Positions 22,353 through 30,936 of a DNA stretch of 64,000 nt are shown piece after piece. Below the pieces are notes generated by a model. The model was not told the DNA's origin and did not search any database. It saw nothing but the letters and a program-made list of their open reading frames with translations. A program made the translations under genes and the position numbers. Each line of letters opens with the position of its first letter. Positions within the stretch are counted from its first letter, which is position 1. The stretch lies in assembly GCA_900620265.3 (NCBI GenBank), contig UYNY03000017.1, positions 1-64,000 of the forward strand. The letters run 5' to 3'. Origin of the DNA: Nitrosopumilaceae archaeon (lineage in GTDB: Archaea; Thermoproteota; Nitrososphaeria; Nitrososphaerales; Nitrosopumilaceae).

Positions 22353-23479
22353 TGTGGTCCGAGCGCCACCGCCCCGCGTCGGTCGCCGGGATGGTGGGAA
22401 ACGAGGAGGCGCGGGCCGCGGCTGCCTCCTGGCTTGCAAAGTGGAAGAAGGGCGTCAAGCCGCTCCTGATGACCGGGCCGCCGGGCACCGGCAAGACCAC
22501 GACGGCCAGCCTGCTGGCGGCCCGGTACGGGTACGACGTCATCGGGCTCAACGCCAGCGACGCCAGGTCAAAGTCGCGCATACGCGGGATCCTCGGGCCC
22601 GTGCTGGAGAGGGGCAGCGTGACGGGCAGGCCGCAGCTTGTCTTCGTGGACGAGGCCGACGGCATACACGGCAGGTCCGACTACGGGGGCGCCGCCGAGC
22701 TTGCCGCGATACTAAAGGAGCCGGCCGTCCCGATGATACTGGCCGCCAACGACGACTCGCACGACCGCATGAAGCCGATCAAGAAGGCGTGCAAGCAGGT
22801 GCGGTTCATGCGCGTCCCGCCCCGGCTCATGCGCGTCTTCCTCGAGGGCGTGCTCGAAAGGGAGGGCGCGCACCTCGGGCCGGGCGCCATGATACGCGTG
22901 GTGGAGGAGTCGCGCGGCGACATGCGCGCGATGCTCAACCTGGCGCAGCAGCTCGCGGGCGGGACGGGGCTGCAGACCGGCGCGCCGCCCGGCGGGCTCG
23001 ACGTCGGGTCCGGCGTGGACGCGTTCTTTGCGGCCGGTGACGCCGACGGCGCGCGCGCCGCGCTCTGGTCGATCAGCGCCGACCCGCTGGAGAAGATCAG
23101 GGCGTTCTTCTCGAGCGTCGTGATGTCCGGCATGCCGGCGGCGGATCTTGCCGACTGCCTCGACGCCATATCCCGGGCCGACGTGCTGCTGGGCAGGATC
23201 CGGAAGGGGCAGAACTGGCGCCTCCTGCGGTACCTTGACAGCGAGCTTGAGAGGACGCGCGGCAGGAAGGTCAGGTACGCAAGGTACGACCTGCCCTGGC
23301 AGCTGCTGGGGCGCATACGGTGGGAGGCGGCAAAGCACCGCAAGTTCGCAGGGCGCGAGGCGCCAAGGCTGCACGTCTCGAGGAGCTTCTTTGCAACGTC
23401 GTGCCTGCCGTGCATGATCCGGTGCACCCGCGACGGCACGCTCGAGCCGCCCGAGGGGATCGAGGAGCTGATGGGATGA
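22349..23479 (+). CDS. rfcL: Replication factor C large subunit
   Basis: A 376-residue AAA+ clamp-loader subunit. RHRPASVAGMVGNEE is the RFC box I region, GPPGTGKTT (43-51) the Walker A and LVFVDEADG (97-105) the Walker B motif. GLNASDARS follows the sensor region layout of archaeal RfcL. With RfcS it loads the PCNA clamp. It is shorter than many archaeal RfcL proteins (often 400-500 residues) and the basic C-terminal tail with PIP motif is not obvious. It starts with two ATG codons at 22349 and 22352; ATGA overlap upstream and downstream shows an operon. Confidence 0.92.
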   Translation: MMWSERHRPASVAGMVGNEEARAAAASWLAKWKKGVKPLLMTGPPGTGKTTTASLLAARYGYDVIGLNASDARSKSRIRGILGPVLERGSVTGRPQLVFVDEADGIHGRSDYGGAAELAAILKEPAVPMILAANDDSHDRMKPIKKACKQVRFMRVPPRLMRVFLEGVLEREGAHLGPGAMIRVVEESRGDMRAMLNLAQQLAGGTGLQTGAPPGGLDVGSGVDAFFAAGDADGARAALWSISADPLEKIRAFFSSVVMSGMPAADLADCLDAISRADVLLGRIRKGQNWRLLRYLDSELERTRGRKVRYARYDLPWQLLGRIRWEAAKHRKFAGREAPRLHVSRSFFATSCLPCMIRCTRDGTLEPPEGIEELMG

Positions 23480-23781
23480 GCTGGCGCCGCATCACGATAA
23501 AGTTCCCCGGGTCGTGCGTGGTCTGCGGCAAGGAGGTCGAGGCCGGCAAGCCGGGGCTCTGGGCAAAGGGCGAGGGGGTAAAGCACGAGGACTGCGTGAC
23601 GCTCGAGCTTGCCTGCGCCGTCTGCGGGGGGCCGGCAGGCTGCCCCACGTGCGAGCACGCCGACACCTGCGACATACCTAGCGTCTCGCAGGCGTGCATA
23701 TGCGGCAGGTGCGGCGAGAGCCCCGGGGCGCTCGAGAGGTACCTTGAGGCGGCAGCAAAGAAGCTCCCCGCCGGGCCCTGA
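23476..23781 (+). CDS. Cysteine-rich zinc-binding protein
   Basis: A 101-residue protein with at least twelve cysteines: CVVC, HEDC, CAVC, CPTC, TC and CICGRC. This suggests two or three zinc sites in treble-clef or zinc-ribbon style. No family was identified. The ATG overlaps the rfcL stop (ATGA). As the third gene of the rfcL unit it may help bind DNA or a replication partner, but there is no direct sign of this. Confidence 0.7.
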   Translation: MSWRRITIKFPGSCVVCGKEVEAGKPGLWAKGEGVKHEDCVTLELACAVCGGPAGCPTCEHADTCDIPSVSQACICGRCGESPGALERYLEAAAKKLPAGP

Positions 23782-23866
23782 CGCGGCGGGCCCCCGCCGG
23801 CGATCGCGGCCCCCGGCCGGGACCCGTCCCGAAATTTAATATAGGAACCGGGGGCGGGGCCCGGCA

Positions 23867-25414
23867 GTGCATTCTAAAAAGATCGACGAGCACGCGAGGG
23901 TCGTGGCTGAGGCGGCCCTCGGGGGCGGCGAGGCGCGGATAAGGGCCCAGCACGAAAAGGGCAAGCTGACCGCCCGGGAGCGGATAGGCATACTGCTTGA
24001 CGGGGGCACCTTCTCCGAGGTGGATCAGCTTGCGACCCACCACTACCACGAGTACGGCATGCAGGACAAAAAGTTCCACACGGACGGCGTGGTGGGCGGC
24101 AGCGGCACCATAAACGGGCGCCGCGCCTTTGTCTTTGCGTACGACTTTACGGTGCTAGGCGGCACGCTGAGCCAGATGGGCGCCAAAAAGATAACAAAGC
24201 TGATGAGGATGGCCGTCTCGACCGGCTGCCCGATAATAGGGATCATGGACTCGGGGGGCGCGCGCATCCAGGAGGGGATAATGAGCCTCGACGGGTTCGC
24301 CGACATCTTTTACCACAACCAGGCCGCCTCGGGGGTGGTCCCGCAGATAACCGCCAGCATCGGCCCGTCGGCAGGCGGGTCCGTCTACTCGCCGGCGATG
24401 ACCGACTTTGTCGTGATGGTTGAAAAGGCCGGCAGCATGTTCGTCACGGGGCCGGACGTCGTAAAGACCGTGCTCGGCGAGGAGATCTCGTTCGAGGACC
24501 TCGGGGGCGCGGCCGCGCACGGGACCAAGAGCGGCGTGGCGCACTTTGTCGCAAGGAACGAGTACGAGTGCATGGACCGCATAAGGCGGCTGCTCTCGTT
24601 CATCCCGCAGAACAGCGGGGAGGGCCCGCCGGCGGCCGAGTGCAGGGACGACCCGGGCAGGACGGAGCCGGGGCTCGCCGGCATACTGCCGGAGAACGCG
24701 CAGCAGCCCTACGACATGAAGGAGGTGATCACGTCCGTGGTGGACGGCGGCGACTTTTTCGAGGTGCACGAGGGCTTCGCGCCCAACATCGTGGTCGGGT
24801 ACGCCAGGCTCGGCGGCGCGTCAGTCGGCATCGTGGCAAACAACCCGATGCACCTTGCGGGCGCGCTCGACATCGACTCGTCGAACAAGGCGGCCAGGTT
24901 CATCAGATTCAACGACGCGTTCAACATACCGATAGTCACGCTGGTTGACACGCCGGGGTACATGCCGGGCTCGCAGCAGGAGCACGGCGGGATCATCCGG
25001 CACGGCAGCAAGCTGCTGTACGCGTACTGCGAGGCGACGGTCCCGCGCGTCACGCTGGTGGTCGGCAAGGCGTACGGGGGGGCGTACATCGCGATGGGGA
25101 GCAAGAACCTCAGGACGGACGTCAACCTGGCGTGGCCGACGGCAAGGTGCGCCGTCCTCGGCGGCGAGGCGGCAGTCGGCATCATGTTCAGGAAGGAGCT
25201 GGCGGCGGAATCGGACCCCGAGGGGCTCCGGAGGAGGCTGGTATCGGAGTTCACCGAAAAGTTCGACAACCCGTACGTGGCCGCGTCGCACGGGACGGTC
25301 GACTCGGTGATAGACCCGGCGTCAACCCGGCCCGCCCTGATAGGGGCGCTCCGGATGCTGGCCGGCAAGAGGCGCGAGGGCGTGAGGAGGAGGCACGGGA
25401 ACATCAACCTGTGA
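23867..25414 (+). CDS. Acetyl-CoA/propionyl-CoA carboxylase, carboxyltransferase subunit
   Basis: A 515-residue PccB-type carboxyltransferase with both crotonase-like halves: MGAKKITKLMRMAV, GIMDSGGARIQEG, SASIGPSAGGSVYSPA-like SIGPSAGG and FVTGPDVVKTVLGE, then VDTPGYMPGSQQEHGGIIRHG. It moves the carboxyl group from biotin to acetyl- or propionyl-CoA. In Thaumarchaeota this enzyme serves the 3-hydroxypropionate/4-hydroxybutyrate cycle, since these archaea lack fatty-acid synthesis of the bacterial kind. GTG at 23867 is about 28 bases from TTTAATATA at 23835-23843. The next two genes supply the other subunits. Confidence 0.93.
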   Translation: MHSKKIDEHARVVAEAALGGGEARIRAQHEKGKLTARERIGILLDGGTFSEVDQLATHHYHEYGMQDKKFHTDGVVGGSGTINGRRAFVFAYDFTVLGGTLSQMGAKKITKLMRMAVSTGCPIIGIMDSGGARIQEGIMSLDGFADIFYHNQAASGVVPQITASIGPSAGGSVYSPAMTDFVVMVEKAGSMFVTGPDVVKTVLGEEISFEDLGGAAAHGTKSGVAHFVARNEYECMDRIRRLLSFIPQNSGEGPPAAECRDDPGRTEPGLAGILPENAQQPYDMKEVITSVVDGGDFFEVHEGFAPNIVVGYARLGGASVGIVANNPMHLAGALDIDSSNKAARFIRFNDAFNIPIVTLVDTPGYMPGSQQEHGGIIRHGSKLLYAYCEATVPRVTLVVGKAYGGAYIAMGSKNLRTDVNLAWPTARCAVLGGEAAVGIMFRKELAAESDPEGLRRRLVSEFTEKFDNPYVAASHGTVDSVIDPASTRPALIGALRMLAGKRREGVRRRHGNINL

Positions 25415-25420
25415 TATGCC

Positions 25421-26878
25421 ATGATCGAAAAGGTGCTAGTTGCAAACAGGGGCGAGATAGCGCTGAGGGTGATGCGCACGTGCTCCGCCCTCGGCATCAG
25501 GACGGTCGCCGTCTATTCCGACGAGGATGCAAACTCGCTTCACGTCAAAAAGGCATCAGAGTCTTACCACATCGGCGAGGCGGCCCCCGCAAAGTCGTAC
25601 CTCAACCAGGAGAGGATCCTCGAGGTGATAACGTCGTCGGGCGCCGACGCCGTCCACCCGGGGTACGGGTTCCTCTCCGAGAACGACGACTTTGCCGCGC
25701 TCTGCGAGAGGAACGGGGTCACGTTCATCGGGCCGCCCGCCTCCTCGATGGAGCTCTGCGGTGACAAGATGAAGTGCAAGGCGGCGCTGACAAAGGCGGG
25801 CGTGCCGACGGTCCCCGGCAGCCCGGGGCTCGTAAAGGACGCCGACGAGGCCGCCTCGATAGCGGGCGATATAGGGTACCCCGTCATGCTAAAGTCCGTC
25901 TACGGGGGCGGCGGGCGCGGGATCCGCATAGTGACGAACGAGCAGGAGCTGCGCAAGGCGTACGAGTCGGTGACCGGCGAGTCGATAGCGGCAGTCGGCA
26001 AGTCGGCCATACTGGTCGAAAAGTTCCTCGAAAAGACGCGCCATATAGAGTACCAGATGGCGCGCGACTCGCAGGGCAACTCTGTCCACATATTCGAGCG
26101 CGAGTGCTCGATACAGCGGCGCAACCAGAAGCTCATCGAGCAGACGCCGTCCCCCGTGGTGGACGCCGAGACGCGCGAGAGGGTGGGCAGGCTGGTCTGC
26201 GACGCGGCCGACGCGGTCGGGTACGGGAACCTCGGGACGGCCGAGTTCCTGCGCGCCGACAGCGGCGAGTTCTACTTTATCGAGATAAACGCCCGGCTCC
26301 AGGTGGAGCACCCGATTACGGAGATGGTCTCGGGGCTGGACCTCGTAAAGCTGCAGCTTGACATCGCCAACGGCGAGCCGATCCCCTTCAAGCAGTCGGA
26401 CCTTGCGATGAACGGCTATGCCATCGAGTGCAGGATAAACGCAGAGGACACGTTCCTTGACTTTGCGCCGTCCACGGGGCCCGTCCCCGAGGTGGAGCTG
26501 CCCGCCGGCCCCGGCGTCAGGTGCGACACGTACCTGTACCCGGGGTGCACCGTCTCGCCGTTCTACGACTCGCTGATGGCAAAGCTGGTCACCTGGGGGC
26601 AGACGTTCGACGAGTCGCGGACCCGGATGCTCTCGGCGCTCGGCGACTTTTACGTGCAGGGGGTCGAGACGTCCATACCGCTCTACAGGACGATACTGGC
26701 GTCCGACGAGTACAGGAGGGGCGAGCTCTCGACTGACTTCCTGAAGCGGCACGGGATGATAGACAGGCTGGCGGCCGACATCAGGCGCGAGCGCGGGGAA
26801 AAGGCCGACGCGGCGGCCGCGGCCGCCCTGCTGCACGCCGAGAGCGCGCGGGCCGGCGCCGCGGGGGGGACCTGTTGA
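25421..26878 (+). CDS. accC: Acetyl-CoA/propionyl-CoA carboxylase, biotin carboxylase subunit
   Basis: A 485-residue biotin carboxylase with the ATP-grasp fold. MIEKVLVANRGEIALRVMR starts the N-domain, KSVYGGGGRGIR is the glycine-rich ATP loop, and FIEINARLQVEHPITEM holds the catalytic Glu/Asn/Arg set. It carboxylates biotin with bicarbonate and ATP. The C-terminus adds a short Ala-rich tail. ATG is at 25421, six bases after the carboxyltransferase stop. Its stop overlaps the next start as TTGA. Confidence 0.94.
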   Translation: MIEKVLVANRGEIALRVMRTCSALGIRTVAVYSDEDANSLHVKKASESYHIGEAAPAKSYLNQERILEVITSSGADAVHPGYGFLSENDDFAALCERNGVTFIGPPASSMELCGDKMKCKAALTKAGVPTVPGSPGLVKDADEAASIAGDIGYPVMLKSVYGGGGRGIRIVTNEQELRKAYESVTGESIAAVGKSAILVEKFLEKTRHIEYQMARDSQGNSVHIFERECSIQRRNQKLIEQTPSPVVDAETRERVGRLVCDAADAVGYGNLGTAEFLRADSGEFYFIEINARLQVEHPITEMVSGLDLVKLQLDIANGEPIPFKQSDLAMNGYAIECRINAEDTFLDFAPSTGPVPEVELPAGPGVRCDTYLYPGCTVSPFYDSLMAKLVTWGQTFDESRTRMLSALGDFYVQGVETSIPLYRTILASDEYRRGELSTDFLKRHGMIDRLAADIRRERGEKADAAAAAALLHAESARAGAAGGTC

Positions 26879-27387
26879 CGTACGCGGTGCGGGAGACTGA
26901 CGTCTCCGTGGACGCCCGGATCGCCGGCAGGCCCGGCGGCGGCGAGTACTCTGTCGTGATAGGCGGCGCAGAGAGGACGCTGCGCGTGCTGTACCTGGAC
27001 TCGCGCCGCGCAGAGTTTTTGCTGGACGGCAGGTACCACGTAGCGCGGTTCATCGAGGCCGGGACCGGCGAGCTCTCAATGTCCGTCGACAACGTGCCGG
27101 TCACGCTGGGCCTGCACGCGCACCTTGACGAGATCGTCTACAAGAACTCGGGCGGGGGCGGGCCGGCCGGATCACAGGCCGGCCTCAAGAGCCAGATACC
27201 GGGCAAGGTCGTCTCGGTGGCAGTAAAGGAGGGCGATGAGATCTCCGAGGGCGACCCCGTCTGCACGCTCGAGTCTATGAAGATGCAGGTGGCCGTAAAG
27301 GCGCACAAGGGGGGCAGGGTCTCAAAGGTGTCCGTGCGCGAGGGTGACACGGTCGCGAGGGGCGACCTCGTCGCGGAGATAGAATAG
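26875..27387 (+). CDS. Biotin carboxyl carrier protein
   Basis: A 170-residue carrier. Residues 105-170 are the biotinyl domain with the lysine to be biotinylated in ESMKM (Lys136) and the mirrored half GGRVSKVSVREGD. The first 90 residues are a beta-rich region typical of BCCP domains of propionyl-CoA carboxylases. The linker NSGGGGPAGSQAG is flexible. TTG at 26875 overlaps the stop of accC. All three subunits of one carboxylase are thus made in one operon. Confidence 0.92.
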   Translation: MTYAVRETDVSVDARIAGRPGGGEYSVVIGGAERTLRVLYLDSRRAEFLLDGRYHVARFIEAGTGELSMSVDNVPVTLGLHAHLDEIVYKNSGGGGPAGSQAGLKSQIPGKVVSVAVKEGDEISEGDPVCTLESMKMQVAVKAHKGGRVSKVSVREGDTVARGDLVAEIE

Positions 27388-27434
27388 GCGGGATCGCGAG
27401 CCCCGGATCAACACGCCACATTACGGCGCAGCGC

Positions 27435-27899
27435 TCAGGCCGACACTGCCGCCCTTACGGCGTCATAGTCGGGCTCTACCAGCGGGTCGTCCGACACCCA
27501 CTTGTAGGTGACGGTGCCGCCCCCGTCCACCACGAAGACGGAGCGCTTTGCAGCGTTATAGTCCTTGATGTGCAGCAGGTCCTTCATGAGGACGCCGTAC
27601 GCCCGGATGGTCCCGCTGGTATAGTCCGCCAGCAGGGGGAACTTTAGGCCGTTCTTCTCGGCGAACGCCTTGTTCGCGAACGGGCCGTCGTTGCTGATGG
27701 ATATGACCTGGGCGCCCGCCGCCGCTATGTCGTCCCACGAGTCGCGGAACCGGCACAGCTCCGTCTCGCAGACGGGCGAGCTTGCCGCCACGATGAACGC
27801 CACCACCACCTTCTTCCCCGAGAACTCGGAGAGGGACCTCATCTTGAGGTCCGTGTCGGGCAGCTCGAACCCCGGCGCCCTGTCGCCCACCTCGACCAT
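27435..27899 (-). CDS. Peroxiredoxin (AhpE/Bcp-like)
   Basis: A 154-residue thioredoxin-fold peroxidase. VGDRAPGFELPDTD opens the fold. The peroxidatic cysteine is Cys44 in AASSPVCETELC; Cys49 could be resolving. The family Pro of PxxxTxxC is replaced by Val here, a mild departure. It reduces peroxides or peroxynitrite. ATG at 27899 is about 25 bases from minus-strand TTAATAGG at 27920-27928. It is divergent from the complex I operon, and a 17-base palindrome lies between them. Confidence 0.9.
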   Translation of the reverse strand: MVEVGDRAPGFELPDTDLKMRSLSEFSGKKVVVAFIVAASSPVCETELCRFRDSWDDIAAAGAQVISISNDGPFANKAFAEKNGLKFPLLADYTSGTIRAYGVLMKDLLHIKDYNAAKRSVFVVDGGGTVTYKWVSDDPLVEPDYDAVRAAVSA

Positions 27900-27947
27900 G
27901 CGGGACGGGCCGGGAGGGGGCCTATTAAGCCGTTTCCAGCCCGGGCC

Positions 27948-27964
27948 CGATCAGATTCTGATCG
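27948..27964. promoter_or_regulatory. 17-base perfect palindrome, candidate operator
   Basis: CGATCAGATTCTGATCG has 8-base arms around a single T. An overlapping GATCGCGATC palindrome spans 27960-27969. It lies upstream of both divergent promoters: about 20 bases before the peroxiredoxin TATA and 55 before the nuoA TATA at 28019-28028. That is where a dimeric regulator of either unit could bind. No regulator is identified. Confidence 0.45.
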
Positions 27965-28051
27965 CGATCACACCATCCGGGGCCGCCCCGGCTTTCAGGC
28001 CCCGATCCGTGCCAATACCTATTTATACAAAAATCCGGCCGGGCGGGCAGG

Positions 28052-28426
28052 TTGGTAGGCGAGCTGGCTGGGGGATACGGCACAGTTGTTCTGATGTTCG
28101 GCTTTGCGGCCGTCGCGATGGCCCCCGCCCTGGTGGTGTCGAGGATGGTCTCCCCCCGCAAGCGCAGCAACCCCGTAAAGTTCCTCCCGATGGAGTGCGG
28201 CCAGGTGCCCTCCGGGGCCGGCAGGACGCACTTTATGATGCAGTACTACCCGTACATCCTGATGTTCGTGGTCTTTGACGTCATGGCGATATTCCTGTAC
28301 GCGTGGGGCGGCTCGCTGCTCTCGCTCCCGAGGGACGCGACGCTTCCCATGATGGGGTTCCTCGGGATCATGTTCGGGGCGATGGCGTTCGCCCTCTACC
28401 AGACGGGGAGGAGGCAGATATGGTAG
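28052..28426 (+). CDS. nuoA: Complex I subunit NuoA
   Basis: A 124-residue, three-helix membrane subunit. Marks are KRSNPVKFLPMECGQVP, the conserved matrix loop with Glu-Cys-Gly, and MMQYYPYILMFVVFDVMAIFLY. NuoA helps form the quinone chamber. TTG at 28052 is about 28 bases from TATTTATAC at 28019-28027 and seems leaderless. It is the first gene of an eleven-gene operon. Confidence 0.9.
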   Translation: MVGELAGGYGTVVLMFGFAAVAMAPALVVSRMVSPRKRSNPVKFLPMECGQVPSGAGRTHFMMQYYPYILMFVVFDVMAIFLYAWGGSLLSLPRDATLPMMGFLGIMFGAMAFALYQTGRRQIW

Positions 28427-28442
28427 CCGGGGGAGCGGCGGC

Positions 28443-28967
28443 ATGATCCGGGACCTCGTGACGCCCGAGAACGCCAACGTCTTCGTCGGCAAGCTCGGCG
28501 ACGTGCTGGAGAGGGCCGTCGGCAAGCCGCTCGGCTACGCGATAAACTGGGGCAGGATCTGGTCGCTGTGGCCTGTACACATCGAGACGGCCTGCTGCAG
28601 CGTGGAGTTTGGCGCCGCGTCCAGCCCCAGGTACGACGTGGAGCGGTTCGGGATCATAGAGGCGTTCGGCTCGCTGAGGCAGTGCGACCTGATAGTCGTC
28701 CAGGGGACGATAACTAGGAAGATGGCGCCGCGGCTGCGCCTTGTCTACGACCAGATGCCGGAGCCAAAGTACGTGGTCGCGATGGGGGCGTGCGCCATCA
28801 CCGGCGGCCTCTACTTTGACTCTTACAACGTGCTGCCCGGGATTGACGGGGTGATACCGGTGGACGTCTACGTGCCCGGGTGCCCGCCGCGGCCGGAGAC
28901 GCTGATACAGGGCTGCATCCTCCTGCAGGAGAAGATCAAGAGGATGAAGGCAAGGGTGACCGTCTGA
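28443..28967 (+). CDS. nuoB: Complex I subunit NuoB (cluster N2)
   Basis: A 174-residue subunit that binds the last Fe-S cluster (N2) before quinone. TACCSVEF, with two adjacent cysteines, then MGACAITGG and PGCPPRPE provide the ligands. The length fits the family. ATG is at 28443, 16 bases after nuoA, and its stop shares a base with the nuoC start. Confidence 0.93.
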   Translation: MIRDLVTPENANVFVGKLGDVLERAVGKPLGYAINWGRIWSLWPVHIETACCSVEFGAASSPRYDVERFGIIEAFGSLRQCDLIVVQGTITRKMAPRLRLVYDQMPEPKYVVAMGACAITGGLYFDSYNVLPGIDGVIPVDVYVPGCPPRPETLIQGCILLQEKIKRMKARVTV

Positions 28968-29800
28968 TGGCCGACGGGCAGGACGATCCGGCCGACGCCG
29001 AGCAGGCGGGCTCAAAGGCCGGAGAGGCCGCGCCAAAGCCGGCCGAAAAGCCGGCGGCCGCAAAGCCCGCTGAAAAACCAGCCGAAAAGCCGGCCGATTC
29101 AAAGCCGGCAGAAAAGCCGGCGGCCGCAAAGCCCGCCGAAAAACCGGCCGATTCAAAGCCGGCCGAAAAGACAGAAGCAAAGCCCCCCGCCAAGCCGGCA
29201 GAGAAGCCGCCTGCAAAGACCGCCGAAAAGCCGGCGGCCGCAAAGCCGCCTGCAAAGCCGGCCGCAAAGCCCCCCGCCAAGCCGGCGGCAAAGCCCGAGC
29301 CCGAGCCGCCCGCGTTCGAAAAGGGGATCTCCGAGAGGATCGCCTCAAAGTTCGGCGACAGGGCGGAGGTAAAGTTCGTAAAGGAGGGCCGGATCGGCGT
29401 CTCTGCCGGGCGCGACGACGTGCACGACGTCCTCCTGTACGTCCGGGACGAGCTGGGGTACGACCACGCAGAGTCGGTCGCCGGCGTCGACTATCCGCAG
29501 GACGGGGAGATAGAGGTCGTCTACCACCTCGGGTCGTACACCGACCCGGAGCTTGCCGGCCAGGTGCTCTCCGTCTCGACCCGCGCAAAGAGGGAGGAGG
29601 TGCCCATCCCCGGCAGCGACGGGACGCGCCTGCCGAGCATGCGCGACGTCTTTTACAGCGTCGAGTTCCACGAGAGGGAGGTGTTCGAGATGCTCGGCGT
29701 CTACTTTGAGGGGCATCCGGACAACAGGCGGCTGCTGCTGCCGGAGGACTGGGCAGACCTGCCGCCGCTGCGGAAGGACTTTGCCATAAAGGGGAGATGA
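28967..29800 (+). CDS. nuoC: Complex I subunit NuoC with a long KPA-rich N-terminal extension
   Basis: A 277-residue protein. The NuoC domain begins near residue 112 (FEKGISERIASKFG) and continues with AESVAGVDYP, REVFEMLGVYFEGHPDNRRLL and LPEDW. Before it lie about 105 residues of Ala/Lys/Pro repeats (AEKPAAAKPAEKPADSK-type). These are absent from ordinary NuoC and recall the gene at 14524. The ATG at 28967 overlaps the nuoB stop, so the extension is translated unless an internal start is used. Confidence 0.9.
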   Translation: MADGQDDPADAEQAGSKAGEAAPKPAEKPAAAKPAEKPAEKPADSKPAEKPAAAKPAEKPADSKPAEKTEAKPPAKPAEKPPAKTAEKPAAAKPPAKPAAKPPAKPAAKPEPEPPAFEKGISERIASKFGDRAEVKFVKEGRIGVSAGRDDVHDVLLYVRDELGYDHAESVAGVDYPQDGEIEVVYHLGSYTDPELAGQVLSVSTRAKREEVPIPGSDGTRLPSMRDVFYSVEFHEREVFEMLGVYFEGHPDNRRLLLPEDWADLPPLRKDFAIKGR

Positions 29801-30936
29801 CCATGGCCGCCGAACTGCCCCCCGGGCTCGCTCTGCAGAAGGTGGACGAGAGGATAATGACCCTCAACGTCGGGCCGCAGCACCCCGGGTCCGGCCACAT
29901 GCGCCTGGTGGTGCAGATAGACGGCGACCATATAGTGGCGTGCGACCCCGACCCCGGGTACGTGCACCGCGGCGAGGAGAAGATGGCAGAGTACCGCAAC
30001 TACATACTCAACATACCGCACCTCGAGAGGCCCGTCATACACGACTCGTGCAACATACTGTACCCGTACGTGCTCGGCGTCGAGGAGCTGCTCGGCGTCG
30101 AGACGCCCGAGCGCGCAAAGTACGTCCGCGTGATAGCGTCCGAGATCAACCGCTGCATATACACGATGTACTGGCTGGCCATCTACGGCATATTCCTCGG
30201 CCACTCGACGATGTTCATGTGGCCGGCCGGCGACCGCGAGCTGCTCATCGACCTGATGGAGCGGATGACCGGCGCCCGCGTCACGCACGCGCACTTTGTC
30301 CCCGGCGGCGTGCGGAACGACCTGCCCGCCAACTTTGAGGACGTGTGCCGCCGCCAGGTGGACTATTTTGAAAAGCGCATAAGGGAGTACGCCGACATCT
30401 TCTACGACAACCCCATCCTGATATCCCGGACCCGTGACACCGGCGTCCTCTCCCGCCAGGACGCGATCCGCCTCGGCACGACCGGCTCCGTCCTGCGCGC
30501 GAGCGGCGTCGACTATGACCTGCGGAAGAAGGAGCCGTACGACGTGTACGGCGAGCTCGACTTTTCCACCAGCGTGATGAAGGAGGGCGACTCGTACGCG
30601 CGCTCAAAGGTGCCCTGGCTGGACATGCTGGAGAGCTGCCGCATCATCAGGCAGGCGCTCGAGAAGATGCCAAAGTCCGGCTCCGTACGCGTAAAGCTAA
30701 AGCCCAACCCCAAGGGGGCCGTCGGCTCCGTATACAAGCGGGTCGAGTCGGGGCGCGGCTCGCTCGGCTGCTATATCGTCTCGGACGGCAAGCCCGAGCC
30801 GTACAGGCTCAAGATGAGCGTCGGCTCGTTCCGCAACCTGATAGCGCTGCCGTACCTGCTAAAGGGCGAGAAGCTGGGCAACATGCCGTCCGTATACTGG
30901 AGCCTCAACTACTGGCCCGTGGAGGCCGACCGCTGA
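29797..30936 (+). CDS. nuoD: Complex I subunit NuoD
   Basis: A 379-residue 49-kDa-type subunit, descended from the hydrogenase large subunit. MTLNVGPQHPGSGHMRLV is the quinone-site loop with the conserved His, PGYVHRGEEKMAE follows, and the C-terminus IALPYLLKGEKLGNMPSVYWSLNYW is split around LLKGE. It lines the quinone pocket with NuoB. The ATG overlaps nuoC (ATGA). Confidence 0.93.
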   Translation: MTMAAELPPGLALQKVDERIMTLNVGPQHPGSGHMRLVVQIDGDHIVACDPDPGYVHRGEEKMAEYRNYILNIPHLERPVIHDSCNILYPYVLGVEELLGVETPERAKYVRVIASEINRCIYTMYWLAIYGIFLGHSTMFMWPAGDRELLIDLMERMTGARVTHAHFVPGGVRNDLPANFEDVCRRQVDYFEKRIREYADIFYDNPILISRTRDTGVLSRQDAIRLGTTGSVLRASGVDYDLRKKEPYDVYGELDFSTSVMKEGDSYARSKVPWLDMLESCRIIRQALEKMPKSGSVRVKLKPNPKGAVGSVYKRVESGRGSLGCYIVSDGKPEPYRLKMSVGSFRNLIALPYLLKGEKLGNMPSVYWSLNYWPVEADR

